Assembly: GCF_000725805.1 (NCBI RefSeq)
Contig: NZ_JOFT01000030.1
Coordinates: 1 to 64,000 of the forward strand
DNA: 64,000 nucleotides
DNA from: Streptomyces xanthophaeus
GTDB taxonomy: Bacteria; Actinomycetota; Actinomycetes; Streptomycetales; Streptomycetaceae
Direction of reading: 5' to 3'
This document shows positions 1 through 8,023 of this stretch, piece by piece; position 1 is the stretch's first letter, and every line of letters starts with the position of its first letter. The notes beneath the pieces are model-generated. The model did not search any database. It saw only the letters and a list, made by a program, of their open reading frames with translations, and was not told the DNA's origin. The translations under genes were made by a program, and so were the position numbers.

Positions 1-165
1 CTCCAGGTGGTTGATGCACCGCAGGAAGGTCGACTTGCCGGAGCCGGACGGGCCGACCAGGCAGAAGACCTCACGCGGGGCGACCTCCAGGTCGATGCCC
101 TTGAGGATGTGCGCCGCCCCGTAGGACTTGTGGACGCCCTCGGCCTTCACCATGGCAGTCGTCAT
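1..165 (-). CDS. Amino-acid ABC transporter ATP-binding protein (partial)
   Basis: Only the first 55 residues lie in the window; the rest runs off the left edge. They contain a Walker A motif (GPSGSGKST, about residues 40-48) followed by FLRCINHLE, the usual sequence of polar amino-acid importer ATPases of the GlnQ/HisP type. The protein would hydrolyse ATP on the cytoplasmic face to drive uptake. The start ATG at 165 shares one base with the TGA of the upstream permease gene, so the two are translationally coupled. Substrate specificity cannot be read from this fragment. A second ATG four codons in is an alternative start. Confidence 0.9.
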   Translation of the reverse strand, partial: MTTAMVKAEGVHKSYGAAHILKGIDLEVAPREVFCLVGPSGSGKSTFLRCINHLE

Positions 166-1106
166 CAGGCCACCGCCTTGCGGTCAGAGAAGCTGGACAG
201 TTTCGCCTTGATCTTCTGCAACGGCGTGGGCGGCAGCGAGCGGAGCGCACCGCGGGCGTAGCGGCGCTCCAGGTAGTACTGGCCGACGCTGAACACACTG
301 GTCAGGGCGAGGTACCAGATCGAGGCGACGAAGAACATCTCCATCACCGCGAACGACGTGGACGCGATGTCCTGGGCCGCACGCAGCAGGTCGAAGTACT
401 GCACGGCGACGACGAGCGACGAGGTCTTGAGCATGTTGATGAACTCGTTGCCCGACGGCGGCACGATCACCCGCATGGCCTGCGGCAGCACGACGCGGCG
501 CATGGTCTGCATCCGGGTCATGCCGAGCGCGTGCGAGGCCTCGGTCTGGCCTTCGTCGACCGACTGGATGCCGGCCCGGACGATCTCCGCCATGTACGCG
601 CCCTCGTTCAGGCCGAGGCCCAGCAGGGCGGCCAGGAACGGCGTCATGACCTGGGTCATCTCGTCCTTGTAGAACCCCAGGTTCAGGACCGGGAAGATCA
701 GGGCGAGGTTGAACCAGATGAGGAGCTGCACGTACACCGGGGTGCCGCGGAAGAGCCAGATGTAGAACCAGGCGATGGTGCTGGTCACCGGGTTCTTCGA
801 GAGGCGCATCACGGCGAAGAGGACACCGAGCACCAGGCCCAGGGCCATCGAGGCGACGCTGATCCAGATCGTGTTGCCGACACCGCGGAGGATGGTCGGA
901 TCGAACAGCTTCTCCGGGACGGTCGCCCAGCGCACGTTGCCCTGCGAGAAGGCGATCGCGAGCGCCACGACCAGGCCGATCACGACCACCGCGCTGATCC
1001 AGCGGCCGAAGTGGCGGACCGGGATGGCGCGGATCGCCTCGGGGGGGATGGCCCCGCCCGGCGGGGTGTCCGCCGGGTCCGGGGCCTTGTCGAGCTTGTC
1101 AGTCAC
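165..1106 (-). CDS. Amino-acid ABC transporter permease
   Basis: A 313-residue membrane permease of the HisM/GlnP family (polar amino-acid uptake). It has a proline-rich cytoplasmic N-terminus, a first hydrophobic segment at about residues 34-54 and several more after residue 80. The conserved EAA loop, which docks the ATPase, is the EASHALGMTRMQTMRRVVLP stretch. The start is GTG with GAAGGG about 9 bases upstream. It lies 38 bp downstream of the substrate-binding protein gene and overlaps the ATPase start by one base, so the three form one operon. As a single fused permease it probably works as a homodimer; the substrate (glutamate, glutamine or cystine) is not determinable here. Confidence 0.92.
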   Translation of the reverse strand: MTDKLDKAPDPADTPPGGAIPPEAIRAIPVRHFGRWISAVVVIGLVVALAIAFSQGNVRWATVPEKLFDPTILRGVGNTIWISVASMALGLVLGVLFAVMRLSKNPVTSTIAWFYIWLFRGTPVYVQLLIWFNLALIFPVLNLGFYKDEMTQVMTPFLAALLGLGLNEGAYMAEIVRAGIQSVDEGQTEASHALGMTRMQTMRRVVLPQAMRVIVPPSGNEFINMLKTSSLVVAVQYFDLLRAAQDIASTSFAVMEMFFVASIWYLALTSVFSVGQYYLERRYARGALRSLPPTPLQKIKAKLSSFSDRKAVA

Positions 1107-1144
1107 AGTGACTGCCCTTCAGTGTGCTGCGGTCTGCGCGGAGG

Positions 1145-2104
1145 TCAGGAGCCTGCGTTGATCTTGGCCTCGGTCACGGCGCCGGAGCCCGCGTTCCACT
1201 TGTCCAGGGCGGCCTTGTACGTGCCGTCCTTGATGACCGCGTCGAGGGCTTCCTTGAGCGCGTCGCGCAGCTCGGTGTTCTTCTTGTCCACCGCGATGCC
1301 GAAGAGGCCGGCGTCGGTCGGGTTGGCGATGGCCTCGAAGTCGTTGCCGCCGCCGGCGGTCTGCGCGATGTACGCGGCGACCGGGGAGTCGTTCAGGTCG
1401 GCGACGGCGCCGCCGGCCTTCACGCGGGTCTGGGCCTCGGCGTCGGTCGGGAAGGACTCGATGCCGATCTCGCCCTTGCCGGCCGTCTTGCACTTCTCGG
1501 ACTGGTCCTTGGCGGACGTCTCGTACGTGGTGCCGCGCTGGACGGCGACCTTCTTGCCGCACAGGTCGTCGAGGGTCTTGATGCCCTCCGGGTTCCCCTT
1601 CTTGACGAGGATGCCGGTGGAGGAGGAGAAGTAGTCGACGAAGTCGACGCCGGCGCCGGTCTTGGCGCCCTTGTCGTCCAGGCCCTCCTGACGGGCCTTG
1701 GTGTCGGTGAGCGAGGACATGACCAGGTCGCTGCGACCCGTCTGCATGCTGCCGATCAGCGTGTCGAAGGTGCCGGACTCGAACTTGAACTGCACGCCGA
1801 GCTGCTTGCTCAGGGCCGCGGCGATGTCGGGGTCGACACCGACGATCTTGCCGCCCTCGGTGAACTCCATCGGCGCGTAGGTGGCGTCCGTGCCGACCTT
1901 GATCACGCCGGCGTCCTGGATCTTCTTCGGGAGCTTGGAGAAGAGCGGGGCGCTGTTGTCGGCCGCACCCGAGGGGGCAGTGGAGGCCTTGTCGGTCTGG
2001 TCTCCACAGCCGGTGAGGATCAGGGCGCCGGCGACCGCGATCGCGCCGACCGCGGCGATCCGGGACCGGGCGGCGGTCGTACGACGGGTGATGCTTGCGG
2101 TCAT
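1145..2104 (-). CDS. Amino-acid ABC transporter substrate-binding lipoprotein
   Basis: A 319-residue family 3 extracellular solute-binding protein, first gene of the importer operon. A basic N-terminus and hydrophobic stretch end in a lipobox LTGC (residues 30-33), so the mature protein is lipid-anchored at Cys33. The body shows family marks: IKVGTDATYAPMEF near the mature N-terminus, VGVDPDIAAAL, a SDLVMSSLTDT segment and GKKVAVQRGTTYE. A GGAGG ribosome binding site sits about 9 bases before the ATG. The upstream region is long and shared with the divergent malic enzyme gene. Ligand identity is not resolved; glutamate or related polar amino acids are the usual ligands of close relatives. Confidence 0.92.
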   Translation of the reverse strand: MTASITRRTTAARSRIAAVGAIAVAGALILTGCGDQTDKASTAPSGAADNSAPLFSKLPKKIQDAGVIKVGTDATYAPMEFTEGGKIVGVDPDIAAALSKQLGVQFKFESGTFDTLIGSMQTGRSDLVMSSLTDTKARQEGLDDKGAKTGAGVDFVDYFSSSTGILVKKGNPEGIKTLDDLCGKKVAVQRGTTYETSAKDQSEKCKTAGKGEIGIESFPTDAEAQTRVKAGGAVADLNDSPVAAYIAQTAGGGNDFEAIANPTDAGLFGIAVDKKNTELRDALKEALDAVIKDGTYKAALDKWNAGSGAVTEAKINAGS

Positions 2105-2401
2105 GAGCTGGTTCCTCCGGCTGATGGAAAAGCACCGAAAAACGGTCGGGCACGCACCATCGAGTGTCGCGACCTTGTGTGATTACGGCATCTTGCCATT
2201 CGGACTGGCGCATTCAGGCTGCCCGTCAGGTCAAAATCAGATAACGGACACCCCCGGCTACCCAACAGGACTGCGGGCAAGGGCCCTCAGAGCCGCACAA
2301 AACGCTGTGACCAGCCATTTTCGGCGCATGATTTGCGGCGCGTCTCGCCCATTGGACAGAGAGGTTTGGACTTTTAGCCAAAACCAGGACAAGCGGCCTA
2401 C

Positions 2402-2450
2402 AGTCGAGCAGGAATCGACTCGTCTGGGTGAGTGTTCTTCGGGTAGAACA
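2402..2450. promoter_or_regulatory. Two perfect inverted repeats in the malic enzyme upstream region
   Basis: The 523-bp gap between the binding-protein gene and the malic enzyme gene has no coding region I can support. It contains two short perfect inverted repeats: AGTCGA (2402-2407) with TCGACT (2415-2420), and TGTTCT (2433-2438) with AGAACA (2445-2450). They may be operators or 5' leader hairpins of the malic enzyme transcript. No convincing -35/-10 pair could be assigned, so function is inferred from position only. Confidence 0.4.
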
Positions 2451-2627
2451 GATCCTTACACCCCTCATCCGGGGCTCAGGGCGCGCGTGCGGCGCGCCCG
2501 CGCGTACGAACCTCCCCTCTGCGGAGACGGGCCAACCGTCGATGCGGAGTACGGACGCGGTGCCCGCCCACCCCTTAACCAGGAGTGGCCACCCTCAATG
2601 ATCAAAGGACCTAAGGGGTCACACAAA

Positions 2628-3830
2628 GTGGCAGCGGAGATCGTCAACCCTCGCAGCGACAGTGCGACGGACAACAACCCGGACGCGGTGTTCGCGCTGC
2701 ACCGGGGCGGCAAGATGGCCATTCAGGCCACTGTGCCTGTCAACAACAAGGACGACCTGTCCCTGGCGTACACACCCGGCGTGGCGAAGGTGTGCAGCGC
2801 CATCGCCGAGCAGCCGGAGCTGGTGAACGAGTACACCTGGAAGTCCAACGTGGTCGCCGTCGTCACCGACGGTACGGCCGTGCTCGGACTCGGTGACATC
2901 GGTCCCGAAGCCTCCCTCCCCGTGATGGAGGGCAAGGCCATCCTCTTCAAGCAGTTCGGTGGCGTGGACGCGGTTCCGATCGCGCTCGCCACCAAGGACA
3001 CGGACGAGATCGTCGAGACGGTCATCCGTCTGGCGCCGTCCTTCGGCGGGGTGAACCTGGAGGACATCTCCGCGCCCCGCTGCTTCGAGATCGAGCGCCG
3101 CCTCCAGGAGGCGCTGGACATCCCGATCTTCCACGACGACCAGCACGGCACGGCCATCGTGACGCTGGCCGCGCTGCGCAACGCGGCGAAGCTCACGGGT
3201 CGCACCCTCGGCGACCTGCGGGCCGTGATCTCGGGTGCGGGCGCCGCGGGCATCGCGATCGCCAAGATCCTCGTGGACGCGGGCATCGGCGACGTCTGCG
3301 TCACCGACCGCAAGGGCGTCGTCTCGGCCGACCGCTCGGACCTGACGGACGTCAAGGCCGAGATCGCGGGCCTGACGAACAAGACCGGGCAGACAGGCTC
3401 CCTGGAGCAGGCGCTGGCCGGCGCGGACGTCTTCATCGGCGTCTCCGGCGGTACGGTCCCCGAGCCGGCGGTGGCCTCGATGGCGAAGGACGCCTTCGTC
3501 TTCGCCATGGCCAACCCGAACCCGGAGGTCCACCCGGACGTCGCGCACAAGTACGCGGCGGTCGTGGCCACGGGCCGTTCGGACTTCCCGAACCAGATCA
3601 ACAACGTGCTCGCGTTCCCGGGCATCTTCGCGGGCGCCCTCAAGGTGCGCGCGACCCGGATCACCGAGGGCATGAAGATCGCCGCCGCCGACGCCATCGC
3701 CGGTGTCGTCGGTGACGAGCTCGCCGCCGACTACGTGATCCCGTCGCCCTTCGACGAGCGCGTGGCCGAGGCCGTCGCCTCGGCGGTCGCCGCCGCGGCG
3801 AAGGCCGACGGCGTGGCCCGCCTGGCCTGA
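2628..3830 (+). CDS. NAD(P)-dependent malic enzyme
   Basis: Oxidative decarboxylation of malate to pyruvate, linking the TCA cycle to pyruvate/acetyl-CoA and NAD(P)H supply. The 400-residue length matches the short bacterial single-domain type, without a phosphotransacetylase-like tail. Visible marks: the catalytic Tyr in LAYTPGV (Tyr48), the Lys region EGKAILFKQFGG, the metal-binding FHDDQHGTA segment, and a Rossmann motif GAGAAGIAIA. I chose GTG 2628 because AAGGGG lies 9 bases upstream and the family usually begins MAAEIVNP. An in-frame ATG at 2598, with AGGAG 12 bases before it, would add ten residues. A strong hairpin terminator follows. Confidence 0.93.
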   Translation: MAAEIVNPRSDSATDNNPDAVFALHRGGKMAIQATVPVNNKDDLSLAYTPGVAKVCSAIAEQPELVNEYTWKSNVVAVVTDGTAVLGLGDIGPEASLPVMEGKAILFKQFGGVDAVPIALATKDTDEIVETVIRLAPSFGGVNLEDISAPRCFEIERRLQEALDIPIFHDDQHGTAIVTLAALRNAAKLTGRTLGDLRAVISGAGAAGIAIAKILVDAGIGDVCVTDRKGVVSADRSDLTDVKAEIAGLTNKTGQTGSLEQALAGADVFIGVSGGTVPEPAVASMAKDAFVFAMANPNPEVHPDVAHKYAAVVATGRSDFPNQINNVLAFPGIFAGALKVRATRITEGMKIAAADAIAGVVGDELAADYVIPSPFDERVAEAVASAVAAAAKADGVARLA

Positions 3831-3847
3831 GCACTGCGCTGAGCGTC

Positions 3848-3895
3848 AACGGGAAGGGGCCCGGCCGGAGCGATCCGGCCGGGCCCCTTCCCGTT
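3848..3895. terminator. Factor-independent terminator after malic enzyme
   Basis: A perfect 21-bp inverted repeat with a 6-base loop (AGCGAT), starting 18 bp after the malic enzyme stop codon. No T-run follows, as is common in streptomycetes. Confidence 0.85.
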
Positions 3896-3957
3896 CCCGG
3901 GCCCCGATGCGACGAAGGCCTCACCCCCGGCGTCCCCGCAAGGGCTGGAACCCGGAC

Positions 3958-3971
3958 CTACCGAGCGGTAG
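3958..3971. promoter_or_regulatory. Palindromic operator candidate before the dehydrogenase gene
   Basis: CTACCG-AG-CGGTAG is a perfect palindrome ending 9 bp before the ATG of the zinc-type dehydrogenase. Its size and position suit a TetR-type repressor site overlapping the promoter or the start of a short or absent leader. No regulator gene lies next to it. Confidence 0.45.
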
Positions 3972-3980
3972 CGTCGCGGC

Positions 3981-4943
3981 ATGTTCGCTGCCTACGCCGC
4001 CCGAATCGACCGTGACCAGCCGCTGAACGGCCTTGAGCTGGGCGAACGCCCGGCCCCGCAGGCCCGTCCCGGCTGGGTGACCGTGAACGTCAAGGCCGCC
4101 TCCCTCAACCACCACGACCTGTGGTCCCTGCGCGGGGTGGGCCTGGCCGAGGACAAGCTCCCGATGATCCTGGGCTGCGACGCCGCCGGGACCGACCAGG
4201 ACGGCAACGAGGTCGTCCTGCACTCCGTGATCGGCCAGAGCGGCCACGGGGTGGGCCCGGACGAGCCGCGCTCGATCCTGACCGAGCGCTATCAGGGCAC
4301 CTTCGCCGAGCAGGTGACCGTCCCGGCCTGGAACGTCCTGCGCAAGCCCCCCGAGCTGTCCTTCGAGGAGGCCGCCTGCCTGCCCACCGCCTGGCTGACC
4401 GCGTACCGGATGCTGTTCACCAACGCCGGGGTCCGGCCCGGGGACTCCGTCCTCGTACAGGGTGCCGGAGGCGGGGTCGCGACCGCCGCGATCGCCCTCG
4501 GCCGGGCGGCCGGCCTGCGGGTCTTCGCCACCAGCCGGGACGAGGCCAAGCGCAAGAGGGCCGTGGAGCTCGGCGCGGCGGAGGCCTTCGAGCCGGGCGC
4601 GCGGCTGCCGCAGCGGGTGGACGCGGTGATCGAGACGGTCGGCGCGGCCACCTGGTCCCACTCGGTGAAGTCGCTGCGCCCCGGCGGCACCCTGGTGATC
4701 TCGGGTGCGACGAGCGGCGACCGTCCGGCGCACGCCGAGCTGACCCGGATCTTCTTCCTGGAGCTCAAGGTGGTCGGCTCGACGATGGGCTCGAAGGACG
4801 AGCTGGAGGACCTGCTGGCCTTCTGTGCGACCACGGGCCTGCGGCCGGTCATCGACGAGGTCCTGCCGCTGGACCGGGCGCGCGAGGGCTTCGAGAAGCT
4901 CGCCTCGGGCGACCTCTTCGGCAAGGTGGTGCTCACCCCGTAG
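3981..4943 (+). CDS. Zinc-binding dehydrogenase / quinone oxidoreductase (MDR family)
   Basis: A 320-residue medium-chain dehydrogenase/reductase. The N-terminal GroES-like domain (SLNHHDLWSLRG, LGCDAAGTD) is followed by the cofactor domain with VLVQGAGGGVATAAIALGRA, an NAD(P)H-binding turn. It reduces or oxidises an unidentified quinone, enone or alcohol substrate. The structural zinc cysteine cluster of classical alcohol dehydrogenases is not obvious, which favours the quinone-oxidoreductase branch. It appears to be a single-gene unit: a terminator precedes it and a separately promoted operon follows. No ribosome binding site is evident; the palindrome CTACCGAGCGGTAG ends 9 bp before the ATG, so translation may be leaderless. 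Confidence 0.85.
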   Translation: MFAAYAARIDRDQPLNGLELGERPAPQARPGWVTVNVKAASLNHHDLWSLRGVGLAEDKLPMILGCDAAGTDQDGNEVVLHSVIGQSGHGVGPDEPRSILTERYQGTFAEQVTVPAWNVLRKPPELSFEEAACLPTAWLTAYRMLFTNAGVRPGDSVLVQGAGGGVATAAIALGRAAGLRVFATSRDEAKRKRAVELGAAEAFEPGARLPQRVDAVIETVGAATWSHSVKSLRPGGTLVISGATSGDRPAHAELTRIFFLELKVVGSTMGSKDELEDLLAFCATTGLRPVIDEVLPLDRAREGFEKLASGDLFGKVVLTP

Positions 4944-4980
4944 CTCCCGTGGCCCGGTCCGCCCGCCGGGCGGACCGTTC

Positions 4981-5027
4981 GTCAATGCAGGTTGACAACC
5001 CTCCCGTGTCAACCTACATTGACATGC
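4981..5027 (+). promoter_or_regulatory. Promoter inside a 17-bp inverted repeat; leaderless start
   Basis: Arms 4981-4997 and 5007-5023 are complementary with one mismatch (GTCAATGCAGGTTGAC versus GTCAACCTACATTGAC). They embed a near-consensus promoter: TTGACA (4992-4997), 17-bp spacer, TACATT (5015-5020). The ATG at 5028 lies 8 bases after the -10 box, so the transcript should start at or next to the start codon. A dimeric regulator on the repeat would block RNA polymerase; autoregulation by the HTH protein encoded first is the simplest model. Confidence 0.75.
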
Positions 5028-5237
5028 ATGACGGAAGCTACCGATCTCGCCGAACGGGCCGGTGACCGTGACCCCCGCGTGGGCCTGCGCGCCGTAGTCG
5101 CCCTCCGCAGGCTGCTGGAGCAGCTGGAGGCCGTACAGGTGCGCAGTGCCCGCGCGCAGGGCTGGTCCTGGCAGGAGATCGCGGCCGAGCTGGGCGTCAG
5201 CCGGCAGGCCGTGCACAAGAAGTACGGGAGGCTGTGA
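5028..5237 (+). CDS. Small HTH DNA-binding protein
   Basis: A 69-residue protein, mostly helical, with a C-terminal helix-turn-helix (WSWQEIAAELGVSRQAVHKKYGRL) preceded by a basic/leucine-rich helix (ALRRLLEQLEAVQVRSARAQG). It is probably a dimeric transcription regulator. The ATG at 5028 is chosen because a good promoter ends 8 bases upstream, leaving no room for a ribosome binding site; this suggests a leaderless mRNA. Its stop codon overlaps the start of the Clp-N gene (TGATG), so the two are made together. The long inverted repeat over the promoter makes it a likely autorepressor. The longer frame from 4992 would start inside the -35 box and is rejected. Confidence 0.8.
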   Translation: MTEATDLAERAGDRDPRVGLRAVVALRRLLEQLEAVQVRSARAQGWSWQEIAAELGVSRQAVHKKYGRL

Positions 5238-5809
5238 TGTTCGAACGCTTCACCCGCGAGGCCCGGGCCACCGTGACGGGCGCGGTCACCGAGGCCCGCC
5301 GGTCCGGCGCCGCCACGGTCACCGAGGAACACCTGCTGCTCGCCCTGCTCTCCCAGGGCGCCCTGGACTCGCTGGGAGTGGACCGGGCCTCAGTGGCGGC
5401 CGACCTCGCGGCCGTACGCCGCCGGGGCGGCATGTCCCGGGCCGACGAGGAGGCCCTGGCCGGACTCGGCATCGACCTCACGGAGATCGTCTCCCGCGTC
5501 GAGGAGAGCCACGGCGAAGGGGCCCTGGCGGCGCCGGCCCCGCGCAGGCGCACCCTGGGCACCTCGCTCCGCTCGGTCCTGGGACGCGGCGGGCCGGACG
5601 ACCGCGGCACCGCTCACCACGTCCCCTTCACGCAGGGCTCGAAGAAGGTGCTGGAGCAGTCCCTGCGGATCGCCCTGGGCCGTCACGAGCGCCACATCGG
5701 CACCCTGCACCTGCTGCTGGCCCTGCTCTCCCGGCCCGGCCCGGCCGCGGAGGTCCTGACGGACCACGGCGTCACCTACGCCGCGGCCGAGGCGGGCCTG
5801 GCCGCCTGA
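5237..5809 (+). CDS. Clp N-terminal (R) domain protein
   Basis: A 190-residue protein carrying two Clp repeat units but no ATPase domain. The first (FTREARATVTGAVTEARRSGAATVTEEHLLLALLS, residues about 4-40) and the second (FTQGSKKVLEQSLRIALGRHERHIGTLHLLLALLS, about 134-168) both match the helical N-domain of ClpC/ClpA. Such stand-alone domains may act as adaptors or decoys for Clp proteases, or protect against substrates that target ClpC; this is inference. It is translationally coupled to the upstream small HTH gene through a TGATG overlap, indicating co-regulation. Nothing suggests membrane association or secretion. Confidence 0.82.
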   Translation: MFERFTREARATVTGAVTEARRSGAATVTEEHLLLALLSQGALDSLGVDRASVAADLAAVRRRGGMSRADEEALAGLGIDLTEIVSRVEESHGEGALAAPAPRRRTLGTSLRSVLGRGGPDDRGTAHHVPFTQGSKKVLEQSLRIALGRHERHIGTLHLLLALLSRPGPAAEVLTDHGVTYAAAEAGLAA

Positions 5810-5818
5810 CCGGCCCCC

Positions 5819-6748
5819 TTACGCGCTGCGCAGGGTCGCCGTCAGGCGGGCGGCCGCGGTCGCCAGGCCGGAGCGGGCCTCGACCAGGCCGGCCGGGGTG
5901 ACGCCGTGGTCCCGGGCCGCGTCCCGCACCTCGTCGCGGAAGCGGTCCAGCAGGCGGTCCAGGTCACGGGCCGGGTCGCCGGTGGGCGTCAGGTCCAGGG
6001 CCCAGTCCACGGCCGGAGCCGTGGCCGCAGCCGATGCCTCGGCGGCGGCCGGGTCCGTCGGGGCGGAGGGGGCTGAAGGGGCGGACGGGGCCGTCGCGGG
6101 TCCCCCGCCGAGCCAGGCTCCGGCGAGGCTGCCGAGGACGCCGCCCGACTTCGCGAACTGCTCCTGCAGCTGGCCCGCGATGCGCTGGACCTCCTCACGG
6201 GCCCGGTCCTGGGCCTCCTTGGCCTGGCGGCGGGCCTGCTGGGCCTCCTCGCGGGCCCGGCGGCTCTCGTCCTTCGCCCGGCGCGCCTGGTCCTTCCACT
6301 CCGCTCTGGCCTTGCGCAGCTCTTCCTTGGCCGCCTTCCAGGACTCGTCCTCGACCTGGGTGGCCGTCGCCGAGGCCGCCGCCCGCATCTCGCGCCGCAG
6401 GTCCCCCGCGGCTCCGCGGACGTCGTCGCGGATCTCGGCCGCCAGCTCGGAGACCGAGTCGCGGATCTCCAGTTCCAGGTCGGCGAGCTCACCGCCCCGG
6501 TCGGCCAGTTCGGCCCGGCCCGCGTCGGTGATGGAGTACACCTTGCGCCCGCCCTCGCTGGCATGCGTGACCAGGCCTTCGGCCTCCAGCTTGGCCAGCC
6601 GCGGGTACACGGTGCCGGCGGAGGGCGCGTACAGGCCCTGGAAGCGCTCCTCCAGCAGACGGATCACCTCGTACCCGTGCCGCGGGGCCTCGTCCAGCAG
6701 CTTGAGGAGATAGAGGCGCAGGCGGCCGTGGGCGAAGACGGGCGGCAT
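5819..6748 (-). CDS. PadR family transcriptional regulator, long form
   Basis: 309 residues. The N-terminal winged helix (RLYLLKLLDEAPRHGYEVIRLLEERFQGLYAPSAGTVYPRLAKLEAEGLV) is a textbook PadR DNA-binding domain. It is followed by a very long charged coiled coil (about residues 90-190, rich in A, E, K and R) and a Pro/Ala linker before a helical tail. Classical PadR proteins are about 110-180 residues, so the coiled coil and tail are additions. AAGGTGAT lies 5 bases before the ATG. It follows the DUF4097 gene by one base and is its operon partner. Repeated ATATCGCG elements upstream of that gene are candidate autoregulatory sites. Confidence 0.88.
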   Translation of the reverse strand: MPPVFAHGRLRLYLLKLLDEAPRHGYEVIRLLEERFQGLYAPSAGTVYPRLAKLEAEGLVTHASEGGRKVYSITDAGRAELADRGGELADLELEIRDSVSELAAEIRDDVRGAAGDLRREMRAAASATATQVEDESWKAAKEELRKARAEWKDQARRAKDESRRAREEAQQARRQAKEAQDRAREEVQRIAGQLQEQFAKSGGVLGSLAGAWLGGGPATAPSAPSAPSAPTDPAAAEASAAATAPAVDWALDLTPTGDPARDLDRLLDRFRDEVRDAARDHGVTPAGLVEARSGLATAAARLTATLRSA

Positions 6749-6749
6749 G

Positions 6750-7658
6750 TCAGATCACCTTCTTGTCGAGCGTCAGGGGGGTGTCCGCGGCCGGGCGGCG
6801 CAGCAGCGCGATGGCACCCGAGACGGTGGTGGCCCGCAGGGTGCCGGTGCCGGAACCGAGGGTGCCGGTGATCCGCTTGGCCCCCAGCTGGCCGGAGACC
6901 CGCAGGTCCTCGAAGGCGTTGGAGACGCCGCCGGTGGCCGTGTTGGCCTCCACGCGGGCGTCGGCGGGGTGCGGGAGCCGGATGGCGACCTGGCCGGAGA
7001 CGGAGTTCAGCGCGATGTCCACCGGGCGCGAGGCGGCCGGGTCGAGGTCCAGGTCGATGAGCATGTCACCGCTGACGGAGTCGGCCCGTACGCTCACGCC
7101 CGCGCCGTCGACGACCGTCAGGCCGCCGGAGACGGAGTGGAAGCCGAGGTCGCCGGTGACGGACTGGGCCTCGACGCTGCCCGAGACGGTGTTCGCCTTG
7201 ACCCGGCCCGACAGGGCGACGAGCGTGGAGTCGCCGGAGACCCCGTGCACGTCGGTGCCGCCGGAGATGCCGGAGACGAAGGAGGCGGCGTCGACCGCGG
7301 CCACCTGGACGCGGGTGGCGGCGGGGACGGTGAGGGTGACGGACGCACTGCGCTCCCAGGCCTTGCGGCCGGAGCCCGAGCCGGACCAGGCCTTCCAGGG
7401 CTTGCCCTCGAACCACTTCTTGAGGCCCTGGGAACCGTTCCAGGGCAGGTCCTCGTAGGAGACGGTGAGGCTGCCGCCCTCCTGCACCACGTGCAGGGGC
7501 GGTCCGTCGACCGCGGTCACCTCTAGGCGGGCCGGGCCGTCCTCGGCGGCGACGACGTTGACCGAGCCGCTCACCAGGCGGACGTGGAGCTCGGTCACGG
7601 GCTCGTCGAAGGTGAGCTTCTGGGGTCCGGCGACCGACCACGTCATCTGCTCTGCCAT
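6750..7658 (-). CDS. DUF4097 family beta-strand repeat protein
   Basis: A 302-residue cytoplasmic protein with no signal peptide or membrane span. It consists of repeated short strands with the recurrent VSG/TG pattern (VSGDSTLVALSGRVKANTVSGSVEAQSVTGDLGFHSVSG), which folds as a beta-helix-like adhesin domain in DUF4097/DUF2807 families. The biochemical role is unknown. The start at 7658 is chosen because GAGGAGG lies about 10 bases upstream; the longer frame from 7685 lacks a good site. It is first in a two-gene operon with the PadR regulator. DUF4097-PadR pairs are common in actinomycetes and suggest the regulator controls its own partner. Confidence 0.85.
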   Translation of the reverse strand: MAEQMTWSVAGPQKLTFDEPVTELHVRLVSGSVNVVAAEDGPARLEVTAVDGPPLHVVQEGGSLTVSYEDLPWNGSQGLKKWFEGKPWKAWSGSGSGRKAWERSASVTLTVPAATRVQVAAVDAASFVSGISGGTDVHGVSGDSTLVALSGRVKANTVSGSVEAQSVTGDLGFHSVSGGLTVVDGAGVSVRADSVSGDMLIDLDLDPAASRPVDIALNSVSGQVAIRLPHPADARVEANTATGGVSNAFEDLRVSGQLGAKRITGTLGSGTGTLRATTVSGAIALLRRPAADTPLTLDKKVI

Positions 7659-7708
7659 GGCTGCTGATCCTCCTCGTGCGTTCACGGACCGGGTCTCGAC
7701 GCACGCAA

Positions 7709-7743
7709 CATATCGCGTCTTCTGACTAACACGATATATCGCG
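7709..7743 (-). promoter_or_regulatory. Candidate PadR operator region
   Basis: Read on the minus strand, the motif CGCGATAT occurs twice in the same orientation about 26 bp apart, just upstream of the DUF4097-padR operon. The distal copy extends into the perfect palindrome CGATATATCG (7732-7741). AT-rich steps are rare in this region, so this is probably the promoter and the binding site of the co-transcribed PadR protein. Confidence 0.55.
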
Positions 7744-8023
7744 GTTGGGGGAAGTCAAGCGGCCCGCCCTGCCGCAGGCTCGGGGCCTCGCTTCCCGGGG
7801 CCGGGGCGTGTGCGGGGTGGGGGCCAGCAGGAGGGTCCCCACAGGACGAGCGCGCAACCCGGGCTCCGCACACGCAGCCGGGGCTCGGTGCGCGAGCCGA
7901 GGAGACACTCCGGAGGGACACCGTCCCGCACACCCACGGCGAGGCGAGCGGCACCTGTTCGAGGCGCGGCGTCCGGCGCGGAGCCCCGCACAACGGACCC
8001 ACAGACGGCTCACCGGCCAGAGC

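Noticed and set aside
531..1634. Long plus-strand frames across the ABC importer
   Set aside because: They lie antisense to clear permease and binding-protein genes and have compositions dominated by Arg, Gly and Asp typical of shadow frames in high-GC DNA.
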